NCBI GenBank assembly: GCA_033065855.1
Contig: JAVXUO010000310.1
Span: forward strand, 744,001 to 808,000
Source of the DNA: Escallonia rubra
Taxonomy: Eukaryota; Streptophyta; Magnoliopsida; Escalloniales; Escalloniaceae
Direction of reading: 5' to 3'
DNA: 64,000 bases
The position numbers and the translations under genes were made by a program. The notes under the pieces were generated by a model. The model was not told where the DNA came from. It ran no database searches and saw only the letters and a program-made list of their open reading frames with translations. Every line of letters starts with the position of its first letter. Position 1 is the stretch's first letter. This document shows positions 48,237 through 58,935 of this stretch, one piece after another.

Positions 48237-48291
<55 letters not shown>

Positions 48292-48444
48292 CTGATCCAT
48301 TGCTCGCGCTGGCAAATGGACTTAAGTTGCTAGCGCGATCTGGCCGTCCACACGCGATTTGTGGACGGTCCAGATCTTTTTTTGTATGTTTTTAAAAATC
48401 GTCCGCTACATAATGTAGCGAACGATTTTTTTTGACGAAATTGC

Positions 48445-48530
48445 CCTTCAATATTGTCCGCTACATTATGTAGCGGACGATATTTTGGAAAATATCGTCC
48501 GCTACATAATGTAGCGGACAATATTGAAGG
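48445..48530. repeat. Perfect inverted repeat, two 42-bp arms with a 2-base centre
   Basis: 48445-48486 is exactly complementary to 48489-48530 with GG between. Each arm itself contains the near-palindrome TCCGCTACATTATGTAGCGG. Transcribed, it would fold into an 86-nt hairpin with no mismatch. Confidence 0.95.
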
Positions 48531-48649
48531 AAACACACCCCCACATTCAATCTCACTTCTCACTTTTCTCTCTTTAGAAAAAAAAAAAACCCACTCTCTC
48601 TCTCTCTCCCTCTCTGTTCACCTTCGTCTCCTCATCCCCAGATCTATCA

Positions 48650-49005
48650 TCATTGGCATCGCATCAGTAGCCTTGGCGTCGCCGTTGTAGCCTCGGCATC
48701 ACCGCCGCCGCCGTAGCCTCGGCATCACCCAAAGTCGTTGTCCGGCAACGACAGCTCTGCTTCCGGCGACGACGGCTATCATCATTGGCATCGCATCTGT
48801 AGCCTTGGCGTCGCCGCCGTAGCCTCGGCATCACCCAAAGTCGTCGTCCGGCGACGACAGCTCCGCTTCCGGCGACGACGGCTATCATCATTGGCATCGC
48901 ATCTGTAACCTTGGCGTCGCCGTCGTAGCCTCGCCATCACCGCCGCCGCCGTAGCCTCGCCATCACCCAAAGTCGTCGTCCGGCGACGACAGCTCCGCTT
49001 CCGAC
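48650..49005 (+). repeat. GC-rich tandem repeats inside the TIR element
   Basis: Units of about 105-130 bp start with TTGGCATCGCATCTGTAGCC (48652, 48785 and 48891). They contain GTCGTCGTCCGGCGACGACA and GCTTCCGGCGACGACGGC. On the minus strand they give Arg/Ala-rich frames that follow the repeat period, so no protein is called. Confidence 0.8.
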
Positions 49006-50379
49006 GATGACAGAGGAAGGAAGCAATCCACCTGCTGTGGCAACCCTATTTTCTTTGGAGTTGCTCTCCAACTGAAACCCATTTGGAATTTTGAGACTTA
49101 ATTCTTCATCTCCTCTCTACCTCTCTCTGTTAGATTAGTTATTTATCTTGCATAGAGGTTTGGGATGGCAGAGGTTTGAATGGTGGTGGTTCGGGGAGGC
49201 AGAGGTTCGGATGGTGGTGGTGGTGATGGGTTCAGTGGCGGTGGCGAAATGGTGGTGGTTGTGGGTTTATTTGAGTTTAATTTTTGTTGGCTCGGAAACA
49301 ACAGAGCTGTGATAGTGCAATGGGCATGGTTGTTTGAACATTTTCTTCATCCCTTTGAGAAGCATTTTGCACTTGAATTTTAGTTTGTGGAACTCCATTG
49401 CCTTTTCTAGAAGAGTACGTAATAGAACAAACAAATAACAAACAGAACAAAGTGTGCCTTTACAGACTCTGTCGATTTTTTCCTAAGATACGTCTGCTAC
49501 ATTATGTAGCGGACAGATACTCTACTCACATAATATAAGGCATTCAATTGGGGGTTGAGGGGTACTTTTGTCAAAAATCTGTCCGCTACATAATGTAGCG
49601 GATGGACTTTAAAAAAATGCAAAAAAAAGATCTGGACCGTCCACAGATCACGCGTGGACGGCCAGATCGCGCTAGCAACTTAACTCCATTTGCCAGCGCG
49701 AGCAATGGATCAGCTCCCATATATATATATATATATTACACACGCACAAAGACCCACCCATCCATGCTCAAATAATAAGTCGCTCCCCTAGACCCATTTA
49801 TACATCTACCCGAGATCTATGTTTATATACACATGAACCATAAATTCTCAAGCAAGCTTACCGGAAATTATTAGATCCCCGAAAATTTCTTCACCATGAT
49901 CTTCCTCTCCTTCTCAACCTCTCTTTCTCTACCCGTAGTCATAATGAAGAGAAGTACTGTGAAGCAAAACGACCATCATATTATAGGGGTATATAAATAT
50001 ATAAACCCTAGGTTGAGAATTACCAAAAGCCAGCTTAACCTTTGTTAGTTAATCTAACTTTTACCCGAAGCTCTCTCTTATTACAAAAAGGCCCAAACAA
50101 TTATTTACGATATTTTATGTGCTAGAAAAAAAATTATTAACGGGTTGTTACGTCATCCGCTTCACTAATTGTCGCTCTAATAAAAAGTATCAATGCTAAG
50201 TAAAAGTTTGTCGCTAAAAATTTTATTTTAGCCCGAAAAAGAATAATAATAATAAAAAATGTTTCGGGGTATTACACTATCACACACAAACAAACACACA
50301 CACATACACAGCTGTAGCACTCAGACACGCGCACACACAACCATACACATACTAAGACACACTGCACACACTAAAGACA

Positions 50380-50383
50380 CATT

Positions 50384-50460
<77 letters not shown>
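50380..50460 (+). repeat. (TC)n(AC)n compound microsatellite
   Basis: About 18 TC units run directly into about 16 AC units within the LTR-A right part. A second (TC)n run lies at 50603-50622. Confidence 0.95.
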
Positions 50461-50463
<3 letters not shown>

Positions 50464-50995
50464 TGCGCGTGCGGACGTGTGAGCCTACACACACACTGCA
50501 TAGTAACTCCATACACGCACACAAATAGTAATTTCACACACTGAACAGAGAAAGCTACCTTGGAGGATTTTCACAAATTTTTCCTCTTCTTCTGTCTCTT
50601 TTTCTCTCTCTCTCTCTCTCTGTATGTGTGTGTATGCGCGCGCGCGCCAAGCTCCCTGTTGCTTATTCTTTCTGTTTTGTTTTTCTTTTTTCCTAGTTTC
50701 TATCCCATAAACACCATATTTTATAGTTTATTAATTTGTCACCCCCCACCCCCCAAGTAGAAGGTGGCCATCTTTTCTCAATTCTCCCCACAAACTAACA
50801 CATGTTGCTACTAAGCTAACCCATTTTCAAATTTTATAAAATGGTCCCAAAACTTTTCATAATTACATTTTGACCCTAAAACCATTTTAGCCTCTCATAC
50901 TATACCAATTCCTGATTATCGCTAAAAATTATCACCCTTTTATTTTCCCGACCAAGATAATTATTTCAGACATCTATGAAAAGTACGGGATATTA

Positions 50996-51212
50996 CATTC
51001 ACCCCACCTTATAAAAACATTGATCCTCAAAATTTACAGTAAAGTAACTTTTTCAGCAAATAGATGAGGGTATCTCTATCGCATCAATGCTCCAGGTTCC
51101 CAGGTAGCTTCCTCTATCATATGATTTCTCCAAATAACTTTGATCACCAGTATTACTTTTGTTCCCAACCTATTCTGGTCGTACCCAAAGGCCCACTGCG
51201 GTCCCATTTTCC
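50996..51212 (-). pseudogene. Gypsy pol C-terminal end (chromodomain-like)
   Basis: On the minus strand the frame reads VIKVIWRNHMIEEATWEPG (about 51098-51155). It then shows RYPHLF before the purine tract next to the LTR. This is the usual end of chromovirus-type Gypsy pol. A stop sits between the two motifs. It continues the integrase C-terminus at 56736-56921, from which it is separated by the LTR-D insertion. Confidence 0.8.
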
Positions 51213-51359
51213 ATGATACGTCCGCACAAGCAACAGTCATTTTCAACGCTCACAACCGGTCAAAGCGTGCACGCTCAAGTCACGTGCACTTCTTACTTCT
51301 TCTACGCGACTTCGTCACCAACAAACTCATCATTGCACGAAGCCTTATCACACTTCGTA

Positions 51360-51690
51360 CGTCGCCCGTCGGCATGCCATGACACTTGCCCAAGGAGGTT
51401 GGCCTTGGCCTTCCCCTTGGGGTCGGCCTCGGCCTCGCCATTGAGGTCGGCCTCGGCCTCCCCATGAGGTCAGCCTCGGCCTTCCCCAAAGGGTTGGCCT
51501 CTGGCCTCTATCCTTAGCACATTCACTTCTCTTCAAGGGACCATACATAACTCCGCGACCCCGTTGCCCGGACACAACTCCGCGACCCCATTGCCCGGAC
51601 ACAACTCTGCGACCCCCGTCGCCCGAACACAACTCCGCAACCCCCGTCGCCCGGACACAACTCCGCGACCCCGTCGCCGGCGTCCGGGCG
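51360..51690 (+). repeat. Two short-period tandem repeats in LTR-D
   Basis: First a GGTCGGCCTCGGCCTC unit (about 27 bp, 51405-51510), then a CACAACTCCGCGACCCCGT unit (about 28 bp, 51545-51680, four to five copies with CGCCCGGA). The Arg/Thr/Pro-rich open frames across 51348-52061 repeat with the same period and are not genes. Confidence 0.85.
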
Positions 51691-52010
51691 TCGCACTTCA
51701 ACACTCCGCCGCACCCGTGTGTCGCGCCGCTGATACAGCCGTGCCTCCAGGCTCTCTGTCACACTACCGTGCCCCCGGCACCTTTCGCACTCCGTCGCGC
51801 CCATGCGCCACGCCACTAACACAGTCGTGCCCCCCGGCACCTTACGCACTCCGTCGCACCCATGCGCTACGCCACAATCATGTCATCATGCCCCCGGGCA
51901 CCACATTCATTCATCACACCATGCGCACCTTGCCTTGGTCATGGAACATGCTTCAACCCACTCTCCAGAGTGTACATCATCCTGCGGGGATAGGCGACTC
52001 CTCCGGGACA

Positions 52011-55000
52011 CTATATGTCACGACCCGAACCCACAGGCAGGGCCGCGAGCTAGGCACGTGACCGGCCGCAGACCCAATAGACTCCAATTTAGGGCTCTGC
52101 CAGGCCTTACTCACTAAAACCTGTACACAATTCTAAAATCATACATTAACTAACACCATAACATGAATTTCTAAAGATGCCCTTACAACTCTTTCCCAAA
52201 TCATCTCTACTGAAATCCTCCATAGAGACCGATAGCATTTATTTTAAAGAAACCTCCAAAAATTAAGCTACGAACAATTCAAATAAATAACTGGCAGTTC
52301 TATAATTTCTCAAGGGCTTAAACAACTTCCTAATGAGCATCTCCTGCAGCTTCATTCTCATTTCCCTCATAATACTCATGTTCATCTAGTTGATCGCCTG
52401 AAAACATTTATAAAAAGGGGTGAGCTTGGGGCCCAGTAAGTACACAAACCATATCCCTAAAATAGATTTTGGGATTCATAAAAACATGCCACATGCCACG
52501 GTTTTCTTCAATTTAAAACTGATAAACATTTTCACAAGAGATACTATACATATATAGACTTTTTGAAAGCAATTCATCCAAGATTCTCATAAACGAAGTA
52601 TGACATCAAGTAGGCTTATTAACAACTATCACAGTTCATCATAACATGGGTATGTTGCGGTCAGCGTACGTTCCCCCCTGACTAGGGCCCACAATCCCTA
52701 CTCCACCTGGGATGAACATTATTTGGTCAGGGTATGCGCCCCCCTGACTAGGGCCCACAATCCCTCCTTCGTCCGGGATACATATTATTGTGGACGCAAT
52801 GGCGCACCACGAGCAACAGTACTGTGCGTCAACGTATCATACGCGTCCCGTTGACCAAGACCCAACAATCCAACTTTCCCCCGTGGATATGGGGCACAAC
52901 AACCAAGCCAAAAATACCGTCTCATTTAACATAAGCCAACTTTACAACAACTATTCATAGAAACATTCCATGGCATTTTTTATGCATTTTCTCATCAACC
53001 AATTTACAGAAAAGCAGTAGCGTGTGAAAGGCTTTAAAACTTTTAAATGGAACAAATCATTTATACATATACATAGACGGAAAATAGGGTTTACGGAGGA
53101 ACATGGCAGGAGTACTTACCTCGCTCAAAATCCGCTTCAGGTATTTGCTCAAATGTCGGCCCTAACTCTTGACTATTAAAACCTAAATAACAAATCATAC
53201 AAATGTCATTCATTAACGCTCGAGCACACCTAAGTATTAGGTATTAGTTTTCTTTTAGATGAGTAAACTTTACCCAACCGTCCCCCGACTTATGTATAAT
53301 TACCTATTTGCACTTTGTCTGAATCTATTCAGAAGAGGTCCTTAGAAATAATTTAGTAACTATCGTGACAATGAAGCGTTACGCTATATCCGTTCGGGCG
53401 CTACGCCGCTAACATAGCAAACGACCTTAAAATATTTCGAAACTTTAGAAACTACCTTATCTTAGCTACATAAGATTATTGTAGGAGTTTCAGAATTTAA
53501 TAACTTAGTTTACTATTCTATAATACACTAACGTCTCTATCACGAATAAAATTAGTTAACACGCTTCCCGAGCTCAAAAACATCTAAAAGTTTTACTGTG
53601 TGTAGGTCTTGAAAAATAAACCTAAGTTACTTCTTTGAGTTTTGCCCAAAAGATTTTCTAGATATATTTTAAAAATTCGAAAAGAATCTGCTGGAATACG
53701 ATACCTTTTTAGTGACACTTTTGAGTTAAACTTTAAAAACAAAACTTTTCCCTCTCTTGGTACAATATCATCTTCCTCATGCAACTCAGTCGTCCTCTTT
53801 TACCCAGAATCACCCCACCTCTTCATTTTCCCTCTCACTTACCACCTACTTTAAATATGGTTATACACATGTTACATATACATCTACTCACACCATTCAT
53901 TCATAACCCATCTGTATATAAGACATTCTCTCAACTCATGGACAACACCCAAATACATGCTTACAACCTTTTTACATACATGACATGAATCTATGCATAT
54001 GTATCCACAACATTTTCATAACTTACACAACCCTTCAAAGGCAGTAGTTTCCTTTCACTTGTGTAACCCATTTATGTGCAACCCATCAGTCTACTCCTTC
54101 CCCAAACACTGTTCACGCAGCCTTGGCTCCCTTCCTCCTTACAGACATACACTCCTAACACATATGTACAAACCCATTGCAATAACTCCTCACCTCCATT
54201 ACAGCTACTGCCGCTTGTTTCCTCTTGCCAAACTCTTTTTCACAGCTCACTTCTCACACCAAACACAAGTAAGCACTGCCTATACTCGCTGCCACAACCC
54301 AATTCGCAAACCCATTTCTCTCACCATTTCACTCGTACACCAATCCTTCACAGTTTCTTGCCCTTGCCTTTTTATACACAAACAATATTCTCTCTCTATT
54401 CAAACCATAACTTCTTCAAAACCTTCATCTTCTTGCCATTCTTTCATGGGCACAGCGTCACAGCCATACATAAGTTCCCCCCTAAGACACTTACCCACTA
54501 CTCCCCACAATACAGTATAGGTGCATCTCCTGTTATTGCTTCATATTCCCTTCGTCTCTTTGACACACATAGCGCACCACATCTTTCACGCACACACAAA
54601 CTCACGCACCACCACCTGCATGTACCCACTTCTTGTTCCCTCCTCCCACCAATGCTTTACCCATTACTCATTCACCTTCCTTTCATGGCAACCACCATGG
54701 CTGCCTCATCACCCCATTACTTACCCGTTAAAACCCGTAGTCACAGCCACCATGGCTGTGCCTTGCTTAAGTTTATGGTTACAAACAGCTTTGATAAATA
54801 CCCATGAATCCATAAATAACATAAGGAAGAGAGGTAGAATTATACCGGAATTTTGCAAGAAGGTCCTTCGTTCTCTCTTTCTCTGCCGCTATTCGACGCC
54901 CTCCTCCTTCAGCCGCTCACCGAAATCAGATATTAGGGTCGGCTCATGATAATAAAATAGTAGTGTGTATATATATAACCCTAAGCTACGAAATTACCCA

Positions 55001-55292
55001 TGACCCCCATATTCTTTGTTAATTAATCTAACTTTTACCCAAAGTTTCCTCTTATTACGAAAAAGGTCCAACATTATTTTTAAAACTTGTTAATGGGTTA
55101 TTACACTATTTTGTTTTGCCAATCGTCGCTAATATTAAACGCACCGATATTTTAAATAACTTGTCGCTAATACATCAGTCAATATCAATAATATCTGCTA
55201 TCGCTAAATCATAACTTATGATTCTAAATTTTGCCAATTTGTCGCTATAGTAATAATAACCGGGTAATCTAGGTTCGGGGCATCACACTATA
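52011..55292 (-). repeat. Solo LTR-B with CTATA duplication
   Basis: It starts TGTCACGACCCGAACCC at 52016 and ends GGTTCGGGGCATCACA at 55287 (3272 bp). CTATA lies on both sides (52011-52015 and 55288-55292). The flanks on both sides are the same LTR-D tandem array, which proves a clean insertion. This copy has no nested element and can serve as the family reference. Frames at 53990-54950 are Ser/His/Thr-rich, overlap one another and are not supported as genes. Confidence 0.95.
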
Positions 55293-55935
55293 TCCGCCGG
55301 GGAGCTCTTCATCTCCCCTTCCGCCAGGTAGACGGCTCCTCCGGGATGCTACTTCGGCCAGTCGGGTAGACCGATCCTCCGGGATGCTACCTTGACATGC
55401 TCCGAGTGCTCCGGCACAAGGACTCACCCGCGGGGATAGGCGACTCCTCCGGGACACTATCTCTGCCAGGGAGCTCTTCAACTCCCCTTCCGCCAGGTAG
55501 ACGGCTCCTCCGGGATGCTACCTCGGCCAGTCGGGTAGACGGCTCCTCCGGGATGCTACCTTGACTCGCTCCGAGTGCTCCGGCACAAGGACTCACCCGC
55601 GGGGATAGGCGACTCCTCCGGGACACTATCTCTGCAGGGAGCTCTTCAACTCCCCTTCCGCCAGGTAGACGGCTCCTCCGGGATGCTACTTTGACTCACT
55701 CTAAGTGCTCCGGCATAAGGACTCACCCGCGGGGATAGGCGACTCCTCCGGGACACTATCTTTGCCATGGAGCTCTAAGTGCTCCGGCACGAAGACTCCC
55801 CTTCTGCCAGGTAGGCGGCTCCTCCGGGATGCTACCTTGGCCCGCCAGGTAGACGGCTCCTCCGGGATGCTACCTCGGCCTGCGGAATAGGCGACTCCTC
55901 CGGGACACTATCTCCGTCAGGGTGCCTGCGTGACT
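55293..55935 (+). repeat. CTCCTCCGGGA tandem array in LTR-D
   Basis: The unit GGTAGACGGCTCCTCCGGGA and the related GGATAGGCGACTCCTCCGGG alternate with ACTCACCCGCG and GAGCTCTTCAACTCCCC words. Higher-order units are about 120-180 bp. The array continues left of the solo LTR-B at 51980-52015. It lies in the U3-like part upstream of the TATA box. Confidence 0.9.
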
Positions 55936-56316
55936 GGCCTACGTGCTCCGGCACTGGGGGCTTGCGTCGGCACCCCTAGGGACTATGACCCCCGGGTCAC
56001 TCCGAGACGGGAGCAGGTCTTCAAAGGGCATCGCGCCTAGTTCACCTGGCAGTTGGGCGTCGGGTCTTCCCCACCGCTGCCAGGCCTGTGGGACTCCGCA
56101 AGGGCTTGGATTGGAGGCTAGATCAAGGGGTTCTCTGGCCACACCGACGTTATGGGAGCCAGTCTTTCCAGATAGACAGAGCGACGCTGTGAGGAGCAGG
56201 CCGGGTGAATATGCGATCCGACAGTCCGTGGAGCACCGGCACCCGTGGACCCCCCGGTGACGTGTCACTCCCGGGGAGCGCCACGTGTCGATTAATGACA
56301 TCATTTTCTCAATCTC

Positions 56317-56324
56317 TATAAATA
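56317..56324 (+). promoter_or_regulatory. TATA box of LTR-D
   Basis: TATAAATA followed by GAGG and, about 30 bp later, a CT-rich start-site-like region (56350-56390). This is the usual layout of an LTR promoter. Confidence 0.55.
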
Positions 56325-56629
56325 GAGGTCTTGAGAATTCATTTGGAGGACTTCTTCTTCACTCTCACATTTTTACTTTCTCACTCTAGAATCCTAGAGA
56401 TAGAAACATACAGGACCTTGACTCTGGACCTAAGCATCGGACTGTGACTGTCATCGTGTATTCATCCCGCGCCATCGCCCTCGCAGCACTGCCACCCTCA
56501 AGCTCTATTTGGGAAGCCCTTGGTCTCTGCCCTTGTTCCACCCTTGCTGTGTCCTACATCAACATACTTGGCATCTGACTCGGACTGCAGCCTTTGTGGC
56601 ACCTCCACGTAAGTACGAACCCATTTTCC

Positions 56630-58117
56630 TTGGCATCAACTTTAAAACGTGATACTTGTTCCTTTTTATCAACCACATCTATCGGTGCCTCTTGATACGA
56701 GAGATTATCTCGAGTTTCAACCGGCTCCAACTAGATCACATGCGTAGGGTCGGAAAATACTTCCTTAGTATTGAAACATCACACACGTTATGCAATTGGC
56801 TCAACTCTGGAGGTAGATTAAGCCTATAACTTATCGTCTCAATCCTAGACATGATTTTAAACGGTCTGATGAACATCGTACTTAATTTTCCCTGTTTTTC
56901 GATTCCTTTCCACAGTGACACTTTTAGAGATACTAGGTCACCTACATCGAACTCTAATGTTCTATGACTCTTGTCATCATAGCTTTTCTGCCAATTTTGC
57001 GCAGTATGATTTCTCTCTCAAATAACCCTCACCTTGTCTTCAGTTTCTTTGCACACTTCCGTGTGAGACACTCTTCGTTCCCCAACTACATCCCAACGAA
57101 TAGGTGTGAAACATTTTCGGCCATACAATGCTTCATAAGGATTCAGTTCAGTGCTCACTTGATAACCATTTGTGTAGGATAATTCGATTAAAGGCAAATG
57201 TTCATCCCATGCTACGTAAAAAATTGATAAAGCACGCTCTCAACAAATCTTCCAATATATGTATCGTACGTTCTAATTTTTATTTGTATGAGGGTGAAAT
57301 GTCGTACTCATGGTTAATTTAGTCGCCATTTCTTCTTGAAAACTCTTCCAAAATCTCGAGGCGAACATTGCATCTCTATCGAACACAATAGTTACTGGCA
57401 CTCCATAACGACTAGCTACTTCTTTAATATAAATTCGGGCAAGTCGTTCAGTAAAATACCCTTCTCGAATAGGAATAAATTGGGTCGTCTTAGTCAACCT
57501 ATCTACTACAACCTAGATAGACGTGTTTCTATTAGTCATTCGTGGTAATCCTGACACAATATCCATCATACTAGGGAGTGGTTGCAACTGTGTGACGGTC
57601 TTCTTATGGTCTACCTTTACCTGCTGGCAGGTCAAACATGGGGATACAAACTCTGATATTTCCCTTTTTATGGCAGGTCACCGAAAATTTTTTGGTAAAT
57701 CACCGTACATTTTTTTTCTCTCCATGCTGAATCAAGTATTTGGAGCTATGAGTGTGTCATAATCTCTTTTCTCAACTCACTGCTAGGCGGTACATATACT
57801 CGACCTTCATACTTGTAAATCCCCTCCCCCTCCCCCTCCCCCACAATTAAATTTCTTCTTTTTATTCCTTATAAAAGTCCGCTGGATTTCAGGCATCTTT
57901 TCATCTTGACCTTGAGCTTCCTTGATTCTATCAAGAAGTGTTGGTCAGATTTCTAGGTGAAATAGGTTATTATTTCCTTCTCCTCTTACTCGAACTTCGA
58001 CTTTGAGTTTGTCCAAATTCTCAATGATAGCCTTTTGCTTGTAATTATCGTGGTAGGTTCCCTATTTGCTTTTTACTTAGTGCATCTGTCACCAAATTGG
58101 CTTTACCCTAGTGATAC
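56630..58117 (-). pseudogene. Gypsy integrase and C-terminal pol region, decayed
   Basis: Read on the minus strand from 58117 down. A linker with EGRVYVPPSSELRKEIM lies near 57760-57815. The HHCC zinc-binding region with CLTCQQVK lies near 57610-57640. The integrase core follows (DRLTKTTQFIPI with a stop just before it, EVASRYGVPVTIVFDRD at 57360-57430, MSTTFHPHT at 57280-57310). The C-terminal part EALYGRK and GKLSTMFIRPFKIMSRIE (56800-56890) precedes HNVCDVSILRKY (56750-56790). Many stops and shifts interrupt it. A CCCCTCC run at 57823-57842 is a later expansion. The element belongs with the LTR at 42808-50995 and is cut at 58118 by another LTR-B. Confidence 0.88.
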
Positions 58118-58935
58118 TGTCACGACCCGAACCCACAGTTGTGCCCGTGAGCTAAGTCTATGATCGGTCGGAGGCCCATTAGACTTACACCCAGGGCTCT
58201 ACAAGGCCTTACTAACTAAAATCGATACGAACTGTTGCGGAACTAAAACTTTTACAACTTCAAATGCATTTTAAAATTTCAAATTTTCAGTGCAATACTT
58301 ATGCTAGGACTCTTCATAACTCTGAAAGTCAACAACTACAACTAAACCTACAATTCTATATAAAACGGCTTTTTGAATTTTATTGAAATCTTTATTAAAA
58401 TAACGCCTATGATACAACTCACGATCAACTAATGCAGTCCCCAAAAGTCCATAGCGTTTCTCCTTAAAATTCCAAGCCCCTGCTCGTCACCGACACCTTA
58501 TTTTCAAACCTAAAATAATAAGTAAAGGGTGAGCTTACACGTGCTCAGTAAGTAACCAGTGACCCAAATAGCTGGACGGTAGCATGTTAGAAAATAACTC
58601 ACTTTACAAATTATCGACTTTACGAGATAAAATATCAGGAAGTAAATAATCGTTTCTCAAAGCAGAAAATGAGAATTCGTTATGTAAAACATAATAAGTA
58701 AAAGGAACAAATGATGAGAGCATAAAAATCATTTAGCACGAAAATGACATCAACATAAAGTCTCCAATCCAAGACCAGCTCAACAGTATGCTGCAGTAGT
58801 GTTTGGTCCCATTGACTAGGACCCGGAATCTCACCTTGGGATAATAATCATTGTGGATGTAGGGGCGACCATGAGCAATAGTAATGTGCGTCAATATTCT
58901 GTTCAGTTGATAATGACCTGAAATCTAACTTTTTC
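58118..58935 (-). repeat. LTR-B fragment (left part)
   Basis: It starts TGTCACGACCCGAACCC and stays collinear with 28303 and 52016 through the GTGCTCAGTAAGTAACC box (58540-58556) and the GGTCCCATTGACTAGGACCC box (58805-58824). Similarity fades near 58935. No matching right end was found, so no duplication can be given. Confidence 0.75.

Larger units (their letters stand above)
47060..48290 (+). repeat. Tandem duplication of ~0.83 kb (LTR-B segment plus 5' part of TIR element)
   Basis: 47060-47410 is repeated at 47895-48240: same order of TTCTTCTGCTC, the CTGCTGCTACTTCCCT box, ACGAAAATAATCCCCCCCAC, poly-C and (CA)n(TA)n. Each copy is followed by the start of the TIR element (47470 and 48290). 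In copy 1 the TIR element ends abruptly near 47890 at CGACAGCTCTG, where LTR-B sequence begins again. The breakpoint shows short shared words (TTCTTCTGCTC), consistent with unequal exchange. Confidence 0.85.
48290..49715 (+). mobile_element. TIR element of about 1.43 kb inserted in a (TA)n tract
   Basis: Inverted repeats of about 95 bp (48290-48385 and 49625-49715) begin AGCTGATCCATTGCTCGCGC and differ at a few positions. TA microsatellite lies on both sides, so the target was TA or a TA repeat. The interior has a perfect hairpin (48445-48530), a pyrimidine-rich block, GC-rich tandem repeats (48650-49005), a gene-like GGT/GGC-rich stretch (49140-49385) and two more TGTAGCGGA palindromes (49487-49517 and 49577-49600). 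No transposase is visible. A Tc1/mariner-type TA target or a microsatellite-targeting element are both possible; I cannot place it in a family. Confidence 0.75.
44665..50281 (-). repeat. Solo LTR-B with CTATC duplication, enlarged by insertions
   Basis: It starts TGTCACGAGCTGAACCC at 44670 and ends TTTCGGGGTATTACA at 50276. CTATC lies on both sides (44665-44669 and 50277-50281). The excess over 3.3 kb is explained by a TIR element at 48290-49715 and a tandem duplication of about 0.83 kb before it. A CA-rich coding-like zone at 46560-47400 contains long His/Thr/Pro frames that I treat as repeat artefacts. Confidence 0.88.
42808..50995 (-). repeat. Diverged LTR-A, 3' LTR of a minus-strand Gypsy element, interrupted by LTR-B
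   Basis: The two parts are 42808-44669 and 50282-50995. The right part is collinear with the right end of the other LTR-A copies: CT-rich block, AAGTAGAAGGTGGCCATC and end TACGGGATATTACA. The minus strand then reads a polypurine-like GGTGGGGTGAA (50996-51006) and a pol end. The insertion is a solo LTR-B flanked by CTATC. Without it this LTR is about 2.6 kb. Confidence 0.65.
51213..56619 (+). repeat. LTR-D, GC-rich LTR-like insertion in Gypsy pol, itself split by a solo LTR-B
   Basis: The stretch separates two parts of one pol frame, so it is an insertion. The 10-mer CCCATTTTCC lies at both edges (51203-51212 and 56620-56629), but the true ends are uncertain because no clean TG...CA pair with a 5-bp duplication fits. 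It contains tandem repeats at 51360-51680 and 55290-55930. TATAAATA at 56317, followed by a CT-rich leader, supports an LTR U3-R layout in + orientation. Removing the solo LTR-B leaves about 2.1 kb. Confidence 0.6.

Noticed and set aside
51348..52117. Frames of 100-165 codons on both strands
   Set aside because: The period of the peptide repeat follows the 27-28-bp DNA repeat, and the frames run into a solo LTR.
53993..54949. Frames of 142-243 codons
   Set aside because: Three overlapping frames in a CA/CT-rich part of a solo LTR-B; Ser/His/Thr-rich, no start context or domain.
55293..55935. CRISPR-like regular repeats
   Set aside because: Units are continuous tandem repeats of varying length without unique spacers, in a plant LTR.
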